From: Cladopsammia gracilis
Lineage: Eukaryota; Cnidaria; Anthozoa; Scleractinia; Dendrophylliidae
Length of the DNA: 64,000 nt
Direction of reading: 5' to 3'
NCBI GenBank assembly: GCA_022457155.1
Contig: JAJGOT010000198.1
Location: forward strand, 35,001 to 99,000
Below, piece after piece: positions 1 to 15,691 of the stretch; position 1 is the stretch's first letter, and each line of letters starts with the position of its first letter. The notes under the pieces were generated by a model that was not told the origin of the DNA, made no database searches, and worked only from the letters and a program-made list of their open reading frames with translations. The translations under genes were made by a program, and so were the position numbers.

Positions 1-3000
1 AATTGTTTTGGGGGGTTATATAACGTACATAGAGATAATAACAAAAAGTCACCAAAGCCTTAATTTTAAAAACTAGTTAATTCCAATATTACAGATCACT
101 TTATAGTAGATTAGCTTGTCCCGTTGCAGTGTCAAAATTTCACACTGCGGCCGCTTTCAGATGCTCTTACTTCAGTCACTATAAAGAAACGCTCACTACA
201 CACTAAGCTCAATACCGGCTACGCTAACTTTCGCTTTTGAGCATCGAAATCGGGCTTTTCTTAAGTATGTTAAGTTTAGAATACAAAGAGACCAACTACC
301 GCAGAAATGAATTTGAACAAAAGTTACTATTTGATATCAAAAACAAGCCGTGCTATGTTGGATTCATTTTCAAACTGACTATTTTAAAAGAGAATGAGCT
401 AGAGTGACAGTTTTATGTATTTTTATAGTTTTACTAATTTATTCTTCTAATCTAATACTGTCAGCAGGTACAGGGTTTTAATTTTATTTTACCATTTCTT
501 TACTTAGACTGTGTCTGAAATCTGGACTGTTATATAATTATTATTTTCTCTTAAGAGAACATTTTGTATGTTCTGTTGTTTCACTTAATCCCGCATTTAA
601 AGGGATCGGTATTCAGATTTTGCAATGCAAACTAGGAGTGTACTTTATGACGTGTATTTGACTCCGTTTGACGTCTTCAGAGATTAGTAATGGACAAAAG
701 AAATTAAAGGTCTTTCAGTCCTGTTTGCATTAAGGGAGAACCACTCTTCTTGAATCATCTCAAAGTAAACAGGTCCTTATAACAGCGTAATTAAATTCTA
801 TTAGAAACGGCATATCATGTTTGCTTAGCACCGTTTGCATTATAGAAACATTGAAACAAAGCCTGGTTTACCAAGCAAGTGTTCTTAAGAAGTTTTAGTT
901 ATGAATAGCACAGAGTTTAGCAGGTTGTCAAATATGGTATGACGAAGCTTTTTGCCTTGTTTGCTTAGCTGTGAGAATGGGAAATATTGAGAGGGGTAAA
1001 ATAAATATATACATAGAAGTAAAATTGCCTCAACTGACCAGACGAAGGGCTGGATGTGATACTGCTCCTAGTAGAAGGTAATTTTTGTTTTGATATTATA
1101 CGAACTAAAAAGCAAACAGAAGTTAGCCTGCAAGGAGGTTTTAAAACACGTTCAGAGCGATTTCAAGAAAATCACATTTTGGTGCAACTAAATGGATCAG
1201 TCAAAGTTCATTTCGTGCATAAGATTCAGTGAACAGCTTGTCGAACATCTTCACGTGCGAATTTTAGTTTTCAACACTACTCTTATTCGGCGCGGATTCA
1301 GTCTTTTGAGTCTTGTATAAGGCAATTGCTTGTTCACTGTGTGTAAGCTAGAGAAACGATGGAAAACATACACATAATTTACATTGTTAAACGTAACGAT
1401 CCCTCGAACTCAAGGCATACAAATTAAGTCATGGAGTTTAAATGGACACTATTATTTTAATACATGTTATATCACCAAATGCAACCAAATATACATCTTT
1501 AGTTAATTTTATTGGATAAAAAGGTTCTATAGGTCAAAACAGAAGCACTGAGTAGTTTGGAAATAAACGAGGCAGGATTGCAACTGGATCATGGCATGCA
1601 GTGGACGGGGGGGGGGGGGGGGGGTGAAATGGGTGAATTTTCACCCCCCCCCCCCCCTTTTTCTGAGACCCTTTCTTTCTGATGCACTGACCTCAAACAC
1701 CTCAACCAGGCTTTGGTTCTATTGCATTTAAGATTTCACCCCCCATTTCAAAATCCTGGATCCGCCCCTATGGTGGATCACACTGGCAGCAAATTGGATT
1801 TCATGACAGGCGGTCAATTGCCATTTTTTGTTGAATTTTGACTATTGTTAGTTGCCAGTTTGTCTCTTAAGTTAATATTTCTTTGATCTCTTTGATCACT
1901 TTTGGCGATTTTTTTCTTATTTCAAGATAATGGGGCAAGCTAAGCTTAAAGCAAGCGCTCAAATATCAGCCGCAACAGTCTCTCTTTGATAGGTGGCAAT
2001 CACTCAGAAGTTCTTTGAGATTTTATTTTCTTGACTTGAAACGGATAACTGCCAGTTTTCCCCAGCAATATTTCTTTTTAGTTCTCATATTCTGCTGGCA
2101 TGACCGCGGCGATAGAAAATTGAAAGTCCCAAGCGAGTCCCAGGTGCATCACGGGTACTGGGGAATACGCCAACCTACAATATCACAATGATTAGAACCC
2201 ATACAGTGTCGAAAACGTTCAAAATTGGAGAAGATTGAATTAGATTCCGTGATTAACTTTTGATTATTTAGATTCCGTGATTGTCTTGATTTATGCTAGC
2301 CCGACAGAAGTGAAGTCCAGAGAATTAATCAGTGAAACTCCTTTTTTTAGCGGGGTTAAAATATTCCTGGCACTATATTAATTACCGTTCTATATTTTTA
2401 AACTGAGCTTTCCTGTCTGTATGGTTATCTGGAACTTGTAACACCTAAAATGGAAAACCATGCATGAAGTGCATGGGCTAAAAGGCGAGTCCTAAAAGCT
2501 ATTTCCGTTTATTTCGCAATGGGCGTCGTCAAACAATATGAGATGCAAATAAGTGGCGTAGTTATTTCGGTAAAACGTTTGTTATTCCCTCAGTATAGGA
2601 AAAAGGAAATGGAGACCTATCACATTAGAGATTTCCGATACTGTCAAACAAATTTGCATTTCACATTTCATTTTCATTGGCATTCAAAAAGTGGTCCAAG
2701 ATAGAGGAATAAGATCATGTGGAACATAATCTTTCAGTCTTTGCGCTCAGTTATGCCATAAACAGCAGTCGGACATATAGAAACTCTACTGAGCTTTATT
2801 TTGCTGTGTTGTTTTTATTGCCTATACAATCATGATACCATTACTGCCTTTGAAATAAAATATCGTTTAAACGAAATATAATTGCAGTTTTATGATGTCT
2901 TATCAAGAAATTTATTATTATTTTTCTGTAAGACGTCTTTGATTTTCGCATTTTTGCCTCAGACAGTCACAATATCATAGGTTCAGTGAAGCTTGTTGCC

Positions 3001-3244
3001 GCAATAGCAATACTCATCGTTGTTCTAAAATATCGTTTTATCGCAAAAGTAATCACGGCATCGCTTTTTACATCTAAGATATTTGGGTTAAGGCGCCTGA
3101 AATTAAAAATTACGGTTACTCGAAAAGAAAAACATAAAAACTGCTCTCCAGTTACATGTACTAGAAAAACAAAACAAAATTATTACAGTGATGACGTCAT
3201 TTGGGAGGAGTTTCGTGCTTGGACGTCAATCATACACATCAGGT
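1..3244. other. Intergenic region without a recognised gene
   Basis: No open frame here resembles a known protein or shows coding character, and the longest frames are short and low in information. The stretch is AT-rich. The one striking structure is a run of about 18 G at 1607-1624, followed 19 bases later by a run of 14 C at 1644-1657. These could pair as a hairpin and sit in repeat-like sequence that continues to about 1770. Confidence 0.6.
3192..3199. promoter_or_regulatory. CRE-like palindrome TGACGTCA upstream of the cellulase gene
   Basis: A perfect TGACGTCA, the classical CREB/ATF site, lies about 50 bases upstream of the TATA box and 150 bases before the start codon of the GH9 gene. 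Its use as a regulatory site is inferred from position only. The same octamer occurs elsewhere in the window inside repeats, so chance occurrence is possible. Confidence 0.4.
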
Positions 3245-3251
3245 TATAAAA
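3245..3251 (+). promoter_or_regulatory. Probable TATA box of the GH9 cellulase gene
   Basis: TATAAAA lies 94-100 bases upstream of the ATG at 3345. Transcription would then begin near 3275 and give a 5' leader of about 70 bases. The spacing is normal for an animal pol II core promoter. No cDNA evidence is available here. Confidence 0.5.
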
Positions 3252-3344
3252 TAATATGCCGCAGCCGTTCCATCCATACTTCAATACCTGTTTACACTCC
3301 TTCTCACATTCTACCACTCTTTTCAGACTACAAAGATATTCAGC

Positions 3345-7721
<4,377 letters not shown>

Positions 7722-7834
7722 ACCTGGGTCTAGAGAGGTAGTAGTATATCATGAGCGAACTTTAAAACAAGGATACGATTATAGATCTGCAATTAATGCG
7801 TTTATTGTTAAGAAGTATATGTAGTAGTCACCTG

Positions 7835-7840
7835 AATAAA
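7835..7840 (+). other. Polyadenylation signal of the GH9 gene
   Basis: AATAAA lies 114 bases after the TAG stop codon, the first canonical hexamer downstream. It implies a 3' UTR of about 130-140 bases. Confidence 0.6.
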
Positions 7841-8239
7841 ATGATTAAAAAAAGTAGAAAAGACTCCATTTACCTTATTACAGGAAATTAACACTCTCGG
7901 CTCCTGACGCGACGCTCCATCGAAATAAACGTGAATTTTAAAAATTCGCGTTAATTTATGTCGCGTTCATTTTTTTGAGCGTTAATTTCCGCTACCATTG
8001 CTTCCCACTCCCTTGGGCACTTCTCTATTGACTCGTTCCAACTTCCAAGCCTCCTCTGTTTCTATTCCCAAGTCAAAAATGGCGAGTAAACTCGGCGCTC
8101 GCTTTCTCTCCTAGAACTAAGTATATACGAATGCGCTAATCGGGTCAAGGTATTTTAATCCTAGTGGAGTTAACAAAAACAGTCCGCAAATTCAAAATTA
8201 CAAAACAGTTCATCAACCTTATTATCTCATCTTCAGTGC

Positions 8240-8335
8240 CTTCTTCACTTTCAAAATGGTGGGCTGGGCGAAGAAAACCCTGCCAAGGCGGCCAAAATAC
8301 CCGGGGGGGGGGGGGGGGGGGTGGGGGTACTCACG
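8240..8335. repeat. Repeat fragment with G homopolymer
   Basis: Contains TTCAAAATGGTGGGC followed by a run of about 19 G (8303-8321). Similar TTCAAAATGGNGGG text occurs at 37,745 and 45,460, so this is a dispersed repeat fragment. Short open frames across it are homopolymer artefacts. Confidence 0.5.
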
Positions 8336-8338
8336 ACA

Positions 8339-8516
8339 ATAGACTATTTTGCTAATGTTGTGTTCCCAGTGCATCTTGGGTAGTTCTAGTCCTTTGTGGG
8401 GGCAAACGGCCAAAATTAAAATTTCAAATTACCTGCCAAACTGGTCTTTTGCCCCCACAAAGGACTGGAACTACCCAAGATGCACTGGGAACACAACATT
8501 AGCAAAATAGTCTATT
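8339..8516. mobile_element. 178-bp foldback element (MITE-like)
   Basis: The left arm (8339-8406) and right arm (8448-8516) are almost exact inverted complements, containing for example CCCAGTGCATCTTGGGTAGT on the left and its complement on the right, around a 41-base loop. Single-stranded DNA or RNA would form a ~68-bp hairpin. There is no coding capacity. Confidence 0.8.
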
Positions 8517-8539
8517 TAGGATAGGTGTTTGCCGCCAAG

Positions 8540-8830
8540 GTTCTCAAACCCTGATCCTATTTAAGGGTAGAAAATCGAGATTTGATACCTTTTTTAAGGC
8601 CCAAAATCCAGGCGTGTAGTACAGTTTTAACAGACCATATCTTTTTAATTTTGCGCGTTGGGGTGGATACTGCTGTAAGCAACTTAGTGACCCTATCTAA
8701 GGAATATTTAAGAACTGAGCACCTCAAAAACCCTACCCTATCGGGCGGCACATACCTATATAGCGTATATAGGGGAGTCCCCCCCCCCCCCCGGGCCAAA
8801 ATACTCCAACAATCGTGGGGTATCTTGTCA
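8540..8830. repeat. Repeat-like sequence with poly-C tract
   Basis: The text beginning near TGATCCTATTTAAGGG and ending in a run of about 14 C (8780-8793) looks like an interspersed repeat of the kind that also provides the poly-G tract just upstream. No protein is recognised on either strand. Assignment to a family would need a repeat library. Confidence 0.35.
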
Positions 8831-8900
8831 CGTGATATACATGTCTAAGGACCAAATACACCAATTAATTCCACCACAAGATGTTGAAAACACAACTTTA

Positions 8901-9188
8901 CTGCGCCTTTCAATAACATGCGGAATTTGAAATTCAAATTTCCATCAACGCTTTCGTTTTACACTGCCGTCAATCATCTCAGCTTACCTCTCAGGAAACA
9001 GATCTACACTTCAATGAGTTCAAAAGGTCACGTCCGTGCATTATGATTGGTAGATTTCGATCCATTTTGTTTGTTTCTTTTTTACATGGTCCGTTGGCTT
9101 TCGTAGTAATTATGATTGACGGCAGGGAATAACGCAACCGTCGGTGGAGATTTGAATTTCAAATTCCGCATGTTATTGAAAGGCGCAG
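8901..9188. mobile_element. 288-bp palindromic MITE
   Basis: CTGCGCCTTTCAATAACATG at 8901 and its continuation to 8941 pair with 9149-9188. Inner segments TGCCGTCAATCAT (8965-8977) and ATGATTGACGGCA (9112-9124) pair as well. The element is therefore a hairpin with about 40-bp terminal arms. No coding frame. Confidence 0.8.
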
Positions 9189-9714
9189 TAATTACCACAG
9201 TTTCGAGTCGCACATGTCAGCACATTTTCCCAAGGTCTCATTTTAGGCTTACAGGACAGACTGGACGTCGTCGGAATTCCTTAAAAACCTACTTGAAAAT
9301 ACACTGGTATCTTTTCTCCGCCGTAAGGATCAGTTTGCCGCGTTATTTTACATTTATTCATGTGTAGATAAACATTTAAAATGCAAGGCTAGTACAACGG
9401 AAATTAAGGGCAACCTCGTTCCCAGGGTCTCTCATCTTCCCACGAGGTTGAATTAAGGGCAGGTTTTATGGCCAATATTTCGACTAGTAGAACTAGTGTT
9501 CTACAGGGCCGGCGTTGGAGTTAATTGGGCCGTTGGGCCGGCCGGCGTTAATTTCCGTTGTACTAGCCTTGCATTTTAAATGGTTTGTCTACACTTTGGG
9601 TGTGACGTCTAGTACTCGCATCCCTTTATAAAGGAGATCCGGAAAGAAAGTTACCACTCTTTATCGTAGTGTTGAGTGGTCCTTTGCATTTAAAAGTTTT
9701 TTACAAAGGCATGT
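9189..9714. other. Intergenic, no gene seen
   Basis: Contains GC-rich text around 9500-9560 (GGCCGGCGTT) and repeated AATTAAGGGCA phrases near 9402 and 9452. Nothing in it resembles a conserved protein or RNA gene. Confidence 0.5.
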
Positions 9715-9785
9715 GGCTTGATAGTTCATTGGATAGAGCATTGCACCGGTATCGGAAGGTCATGGGTTCGAATCCCGTTCAAGCC
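9715..9785 (+). mobile_element. tRNA-derived SINE head
   Basis: A 71-base tRNA-like segment begins GGCTTGATAGTTCATTGG (A-box region) and ends with GGTTCGAATCC, a perfect pol III B box at 9765-9775. The acceptor ends GGCTTGA and TCAAGCC pair. The base at the U33 position of the anticodon loop is not U, and the segment is followed by TGAATTTTTTTTTCAGG. I therefore call it the head of a tRNA-derived SINE rather than a working tRNA gene. Confidence 0.65.
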
Positions 9786-11070
9786 TGAATTTTTTTTTCA
9801 GGTTGCTTTTCCAACTGCTTAAGTTGAGAGCACACTGCGAGGATCACAAATTCAAGTCATCATGTTTATCCCCAGTTCAAATAGATAATTTTAATATGTT
9901 CACATTCAATTAAACATTTTGTTGTAAGACCCTTGTAATTTACGCTAATTTCCGAAGAATTTAAATTTTTTAGTAAAATCCAACTTGGCGACCAAAGCCC
10001 ACCCAATCCTGAGTTTATAAGTGCGTGTACCTCCGAGGGTTAACTTGCAACATTTATCAATGGGTAAGATTGTACCTTTTAACATCGTGATCAAGTTTAA
10101 GAGCAGATAGTTGCCTAACGAAAAGAACAAGGCCTCAACTCTCTTCCCTGTCTTGGTAAAAGTACGGACATCACTTGACTAGGCATCTGTGTGCGAGCTC
10201 ATAACATCACAACATCAGAAAGTGATTAAAAGAAAAAAAATGTCTGACTTAAGTTTTCAATCTTTTGTTTCCTTTTAGAGCCATACGCGTTTAGAATAAT
10301 AAATTTTCACCTCGTGGAATAACGCTTGCAAGTGATTTGTTCAAAACCCAACAGCTATATTTAGCTTTGCTAAATATTTTTTGCAACATTTGTTGACACA
10401 CGAGGAATTACTTAATTAAAAAAAGTGATCGAAAAGAAAATCCCCAAACATTTCGACGTGGTGTCCACATACACAGGAGTGCCGTGAAATATCAGTTGCA
10501 AAGTATACGCAGTTCAGTTGAGTATATTCTCGAGGAAAACACCAGCAAGAATAAATCAGAAAAACTGAATGCAAAGTGTATTTTTTTATTCTCACTAAAA
10601 ACACTTTTATCGTTAGCAGGGGCATTTGACAGTCAAATCCAGTGCTAGGGTGGGGTATTTGAATGCAATATTTGGCCCTAGGACATGTAGGAGGCGGCGT
10701 TTTATTGAAATTACTTCCATACAATGAACATCACAACACCGATAACTTCAGAGAGTCACGTTCGACTCGTTACTTGGGCCACCTGTGCCTGCTTCCTTAA
10801 TTCCCCTTTCTTGCTTCCCACGCAGGCTAATATCGATACAATCACCCCATTTCATGGCCTGTTTAAGGCAGAGTCAGTTTTATACTGCGAACGGACCATC
10901 GTTCTTTACCGGGCGGGAAACTTGGTTCATGTTTCATGGAGAAATAAGCCAAAAAGATACATCTTCTAGTAACGAAAGATCACTATATATGAAGACAAGG
11001 AATTCTGCCTTTACTGTTTCAGTATGACGTGAAAGACTCTTGCAATTTTTTAAGTCTTCCAACCCTACGC
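9786..11070. other. Intergenic, no gene seen
   Basis: The first ~60 bases are probably the body of the SINE at 9715. The rest is AT-rich. Two overlapping frames near 10,724-11,027 have no recognisable domain, no codon bias that I can see and no splice-supported extension, so I do not call them genes. Confidence 0.5.
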
Positions 11071-11073
11071 ACA

Positions 11074-11438
11074 CGGTCCCTAGGTTGTGCCTAAAGAATG
11101 CCGTTCAGAGGGACGTCAGACACCTTATTAAGACTTATATAACGTAATGTCGACACTTAGAATTTTATTTTCAATAAATTTTTAAGTGTAAAAAAGAAAA
11201 TCTAAAATCCCCCACTCAAGATCGAACCTGTGATCTCAGCTAGGCTTACGCTCAGATAGCCTGCCGTACCACTGTACCACTGTACCACCCAGCTTCTCGG
11301 GTTGTTCAGGCCTAAATTTAACTATATAAACTGCTACCCATAACATCAACTGAAAGCTAACCAGTTACTCCGTTATATAATTTTCAATAAGGTGTCCGAC
11401 GTCCTTCTGAACGGTATTCTTTAGGCTAAACCCGGTCC
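11074..11438. mobile_element. ~365-bp MITE with ~70-bp diverged terminal inverted repeats
   Basis: The left arm 11074-11144 (GCCTAAAGAATGCCGTTCAG, GGACGTCAGACACC, TTATATAACG) pairs with the right arm 11371-11438 (CGTTATATAA, GGTGTCCGACGTCC, CTGAACGG, CTTTAGGC). The arms differ at several bases, so insertion is not recent. The interior carries a tRNA-like segment on the minus strand. Confidence 0.8.
11213..11297 (-). mobile_element. tRNA-like segment inside the MITE
   Basis: Read on the minus strand, it contains GGTGGTACAGTGGTACGGC, resembling an A box and D arm, and CACAGGTTCGATCTTGAG, containing a B-box-like GGTTCGATC. A three-fold GTACCACT duplication disrupts the D arm. This could be a SINE fragment or a domesticated pol III promoter in the element. 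It is not a functional tRNA. Confidence 0.4.
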
Positions 11439-12173
11439 CCACGCGTACGTTTGCATGCAGTAGACGCCATTTTGGTGTGCCGCTGACACGTTGTTTCGCA
11501 GTATCGTAAACCATGGCAGCTGCAGATTTTTTTGGCCAAGGAATAATGCATTATTGAGTAGCTGTTTGTACCTTCGTATAAACAATTATTTTTTGGATGG
11601 AGAATATACAAATTTAAAAGTAAACGGTTCGACATAAACTAAGTGAGAACATATATTACAACGAATCAAAAATCACAAGATACAAGGCATTTAATTTTTT
11701 CATCGGTCTGATAAATTTACATGTTACGCGATATACAATATGTTTCCACGGAATAAAATAAAACATCCTGCAAAAATGTGAATTACCTAAACACATTCTA
11801 AGAAATTTGATTTTTAATATGAGCTATTGTGGTGTTATCACTAAATACTGTTGAGTTTTGATTTTGTGCAATTTCGTGCTCATCGTCATATCCAAAGGAG
11901 AAAAATAATTAAATAGAAAGCAGATAATTGCGGTACAATTGATCTAGTTCACCCTGGTGTTCTAGTGTCTCAAATTGAACCAATGAAAAGCGCGTTCAAA
12001 CTCGTACGTGACTATACGTTTTCACAACAAGCAATCGGTTTATAACCTTTGGAAACCCCGTCGCTTACAACAACCCGCTCGCATGTAAATTACCTTAATT
12101 CATCAAAGATACTAAAGCTGAAAAAACCGGCTTCAAGAAATCTGTTTTTTAAAACATTATTTCTTTCGCGCAT

Positions 12174-12179
12174 TTTATT
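12174..12179 (-). other. Candidate polyadenylation signal for the 12.4-kb family gene
   Basis: AATAAA on the minus strand, about 190 bases beyond the stop codon of the gene at 12365-12778. Chosen by position only. Confidence 0.35.
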
Positions 12180-12364
12180 CCGATCAATATCTGATCCCAA
12201 TAAATCGTTTTTAATAGTTATGTATTTTCATCCGTTAAAATGCTTTTGTAATCTAGATGTGTTGTTTTTATAATTACAGAGTTAAGTCGCGGCCAATGTT
12301 GCTTGTATTCAAAATCTCAAAAGCTTTCTGTCACGTTAATTTTATATTCCACAATGAAGAAGGT

Positions 12365-12778
12365 TTAATGTTCGGAACTGTTTGAGTAGGTTCGTTTCCT
12401 CCATCTTCTTCCTTCGTCCTTTCCCGGCAATTTTCCTAAATTTAAGGCTCTTTCAAGATGAACAGAAGCTAGATCTTTGTGTTTGCCTTCGTTTTTCTCT
12501 GCTTCTTGACCTTCTTGTTCGACAGCTTTGTCATGAGAGGGCGGACCTGCCTCCGATGGTTTTCCAGGTTCATTGTCTGTATTTAACTCGGTGGCTGCCT
12601 GAGGTGGGAGGGAGTATTGGCTGACTTTCCTCCCAAGACCCTTCTCGTACATGCTTTTCCACACTGTATCGATGTCACCGCGATCGTGAATTGTCTTGGA
12701 TTGGTAAACACTATCAAGATCTTCGACGGCTTCTTTCTCCCAGCTCGTCATGGCTGTTGGTCTGTCTAACAAAGACAT
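12365..12778 (-). CDS. Member 1 of an unrecognised intronless gene family (137 aa)
   Basis: I do not recognise this protein from known families. The start is the ATG at 12778, because the frame upstream offers only non-ATG codons and the sister gene at 21.7 kb begins the same way (MS..LDRP..M). Residues 5-25 (DRPTAM to VY) and 34-45 (GDIDTVWKSMYE) align with that sister. The middle (55-100) is acidic, polar and low in complexity. The end carries the family signature DLASVHLERAL (102-112) then EGRRWRKR (122-129). There is no signal peptide or membrane segment, and the basic tail could be a nuclear signal. It lacks the FVPSLEDI block of the other subgroup. A-3 is present before the ATG. That it is a real gene rests on conservation with five paralogs; function unknown. 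Confidence 0.75.
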   Translation of the reverse strand: MSLLDRPTAMTSWEKEAVEDLDSVYQSKTIHDRGDIDTVWKSMYEKGLGRKVSQYSLPPQAATELNTDNEPGKPSEAGPPSHDKAVEQEGQEAEKNEGKHKDLASVHLERALNLGKLPGKDEGRRWRKRTYSNSSEH

Positions 12779-12832
12779 TTTTTGATCGATCGTGTGTTGC
12801 GGCGTTCGTTTCGAGAATTCGTGCGTTGACAA

Positions 12833-15060
12833 TTAGTTCTTCTGGAATCTCAAGAAATAAGAGCGAGCTCGAGATTCAATCTTTTCTGGTCGCGGGCGAG
12901 TCACTATCTTTGAATTTCGTTTACCACGAAAAGGTTATCTTGTCACTCCTGCTTGTCTCTGCAGCTCTCTCCCTGACCACGCGAACAATTAGCCTTCCCG
13001 CCTGTTTGAGCGCGGTGTCAAATTTCCGTGTCCCAAGTTGCAATTTTGTTGACAACTCGTTTCAATATATATTGACTGGCCGATTTCTGTTGAAGTGATT
13101 TCAATCGATTATAAGCACGTATAATCTTATATTTGCTAACTCTGATCCGAACCAATACGACAGAAACGTGATTTGATGTTTCGAATCCAAGTGGAAAGAG
13201 ATGCGTGTTTACAGTTTCTCCTTTTTACATCGACCAATGAGATAACTTTTTTTGTTCCCCGAAACGAATAATTTATGATTTGCTTGACTTCTGATGAGTT
13301 TTCTAATTAAAATTCTGTTTGCGTCGCTATCGCCGCTGTTCGCCACTTTCGCCTCGCGTAGAGTACTTTTTCGTCAGTTACGATATGGATTTAGAAAAAT
13401 ATCGCGACAGTAAGCAATACATGCCATAATTAAGTGTTTTCAGTTTGAAATGAACATTTTCGTGAAAAATTGGAGAAGTTAAACCATGCGTGCAGAACCA
13501 AAACAAAAGCACATGTAGTTTCATGACGTCAGGGTAAACATCGTTGAAAGTTGACTCGCGCGCCCTCGTGGTTCTTAACAAAAGCGGACAAAACCGTAAG
13601 TAAACATCGTCAAAGACATTCTACGTAAAGCGCAGGCTAAAGCGATTTGCGGTATCTCTAAGAATCATACGACTTCGTGGACTCCTCGATCCGCAGTCGT
13701 TTGTATACTAAAATCGCGCTATTTTCCCACGCGCGGGTTCAAGTCACGTGCGCGTGTATCGGATTCGAAGCCTGATTGCCTGTTTCTGGTGATCAGATAG
13801 TGAGGAGTTTGAAGCGAAATAATGCATGCGAAAGAAAGTCAATATGTTTACCAAATAGAATAAATCCTACATCGTCGCGCGCGATTTTCACATCTACACG
13901 TGGTTTGCAGTTCGAGGCCCGGCCTCGCGGGATCTGAACAAAAATAGGAAAGCGTTAACAAGTACACATAATTTAAAACAAAAATATAAAACGGATATGT
14001 TTACTAAATATACCCTATTAGTTAGAATGAAGCGTTTTGTGAGGAGAGCTGTCAAAGCCATAGCAACGTAGGGGCTCCTTAACCACAAACTGCGCGCGAT
14101 TTCCGCGCGCGAGTTACACGTCACGGCCCATTGCTGCAGACAGATGTTGTTTGTAACCATTTTAAACACTTAGGTAAAGAGAGGCAAATATGTAAAATAA
14201 ATGCACATGGTTTGTTTGGACCCATTTATACATCTATATAAAGAAAGACAGTGAATTAAACGGGTTTTTGTCTGACAAGCTAGTCATCGTGTACCTCTCA
14301 GTTTCTACTCAGTGACGAACTTCAACTATGTTCTGACTTTTCAGTTGATGTTGTTTTTCTTTTACAGATGACTGATAACAACGGAAGGCAGGAACTGTAT
14401 GCATCAGTGAACGTAATCCCCAGGAAATGTGAAAACAAACATTGACTGTATTTACACATGTTATCACGTAAATCGCAGTTCGATTTCCCCGATCTGTACG
14501 TCGCCCACCCGTACGCTAGATTAGTGTCTTCACGATCTTCAATTATAGTTACACTTCACGACACTTGAACTCCAATATATCTGTATCCTACGTATCCGGC
14601 AGTAGGAATGTAATTAACTGTTCGAATTAACGAAAGGTTAGAATTCAGTCCTGACTGTAATATTACTGTAAAAATACTGCTTTTGATTTGAGAGAAAACC
14701 GCGAGTCCCGCCAATACCGCACTTTAAATGAAATGAGTCACTGTATTTCGCCGCAAAGCTTATTCAGTTGTGAGCACTGTACATTGTCTTGAGTTACGTA
14801 TGGGTTAAAAAATTAGGCCGCTTCTATGTAAACATTGCGGCAAATATCATATCTTGGCTTTCATGCATCGATGCCACCTTGAATACCACTTTAAAATATA
14901 AAAGAGCTTATATTATGCAGAGCACGTTTTCCGTCCTTTGTCACCAAACGTCCTTACCGTCACGATCTCCTCTTCGCTATCGATCTATATTCTATTTTTG
15001 GAGCCATTATTGTGCTGCCACAAAATATGTCTGCACAATCAAAAGAACAGGTACCTGCTT
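12833..15060. other. Intergenic, no gene seen
   Basis: Contains CpG-rich spots (13560-13760 and 14085-14115, e.g. GCGCGCGATTTCCGCGCGCG) that could be promoter-like, but no open frame with recognisable content. No conserved upstream block of the 21.7/34.0/44.7-kb genes is found beside the 12.4-kb gene. Confidence 0.5.
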
Positions 15061-15089
15061 TAAGTGACTTTAGCCAAGAATACATAACA

Positions 15090-15190
15090 TTCGGGGTGGT
15101 GGGGGAGTGTTGGGGGTGCGGGGGGAGGGGGGTGTGTGTTGGGGGTGGGGCACTGCAAGAGTGACCGGGCGCGGGGGGAGGGGGGTAATG
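15090..15190 (+). repeat. G-rich low-complexity tract with quadruplex potential
   Basis: Many GGGG runs are separated by one to a few bases on the plus strand (GGGGGTGCGGGGGGAGGGGG and similar). The complementary frame reads as a proline/histidine-rich open frame purely because of this composition, so it is not a gene. Confidence 0.7.
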
Positions 15191-15246
15191 ATCGTACCGT
15201 TTAGGAGTTAACATTGGTGGTCTGGAACTACTCCGGGGAACCACGA

Positions 15247-15680
15247 AAGGCCCGGACACACGGTGCACCGGTTTTTGCAACGTCGCGCGCAACAAATTTT
15301 TTTTTTTTGGGGGGGGGGGGGGTGGTCACACTACTCCGTTGGTTGCGTGAAGCGTCGCAAAAGTAGAACTCGATTCTACTTCTGCAACTGTTGCATGCGC
15401 GCAACGTCGCAAGAAATATACAGCTATTTCAATTAACGTTGTCGGGTGAAAGCTCAAAGCCTACAAGTGAAGACCGAACAAGTAAACTGTGCGCCTGTTC
15501 CAGGCATGCAGATGGTTGGGAGCGGCAAGACGAAAAGAAACGGCGCGAATGAGCGATGCGACGAGCGGGAAAAACGTTTCTTTTGCGACGCTGCCAACTA
15601 TCTTGGCTTGTAACTTTGAGCTTTCATTAGACAACGTTATAATTGAAATAGCTGTGTGTTGCACCGCGTGTCCGGGCCTT
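15247..15680. mobile_element. ~430-bp palindromic element
   Basis: The ends AAGGCCCGGACACACGGTGC and GCACCGCGTGTCCGGGCCTT are inverted complements with one mismatch. Inner blocks (CAGCTATTTCAATTAACGTT and GAAAGCTCAAAG on the left) pair with TTGAAATAGCTG and CTTTGAGCTTTC on the right. A T9/G14 run sits in the left arm. Non-coding foldback or MITE. Confidence 0.8.
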
Positions 15681-15691
15681 ATAAAGGGTGT

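Noticed and set aside
9715..9785. Functional tRNA gene
   Set aside because: The acceptor and B box are good but the anticodon loop lacks U33 and the stem is imperfect. The downstream text fits a SINE.
14960..15295. Proline/histidine-rich frame on the minus strand
   Set aside because: Arises from the G-rich low-complexity tract on the plus strand.
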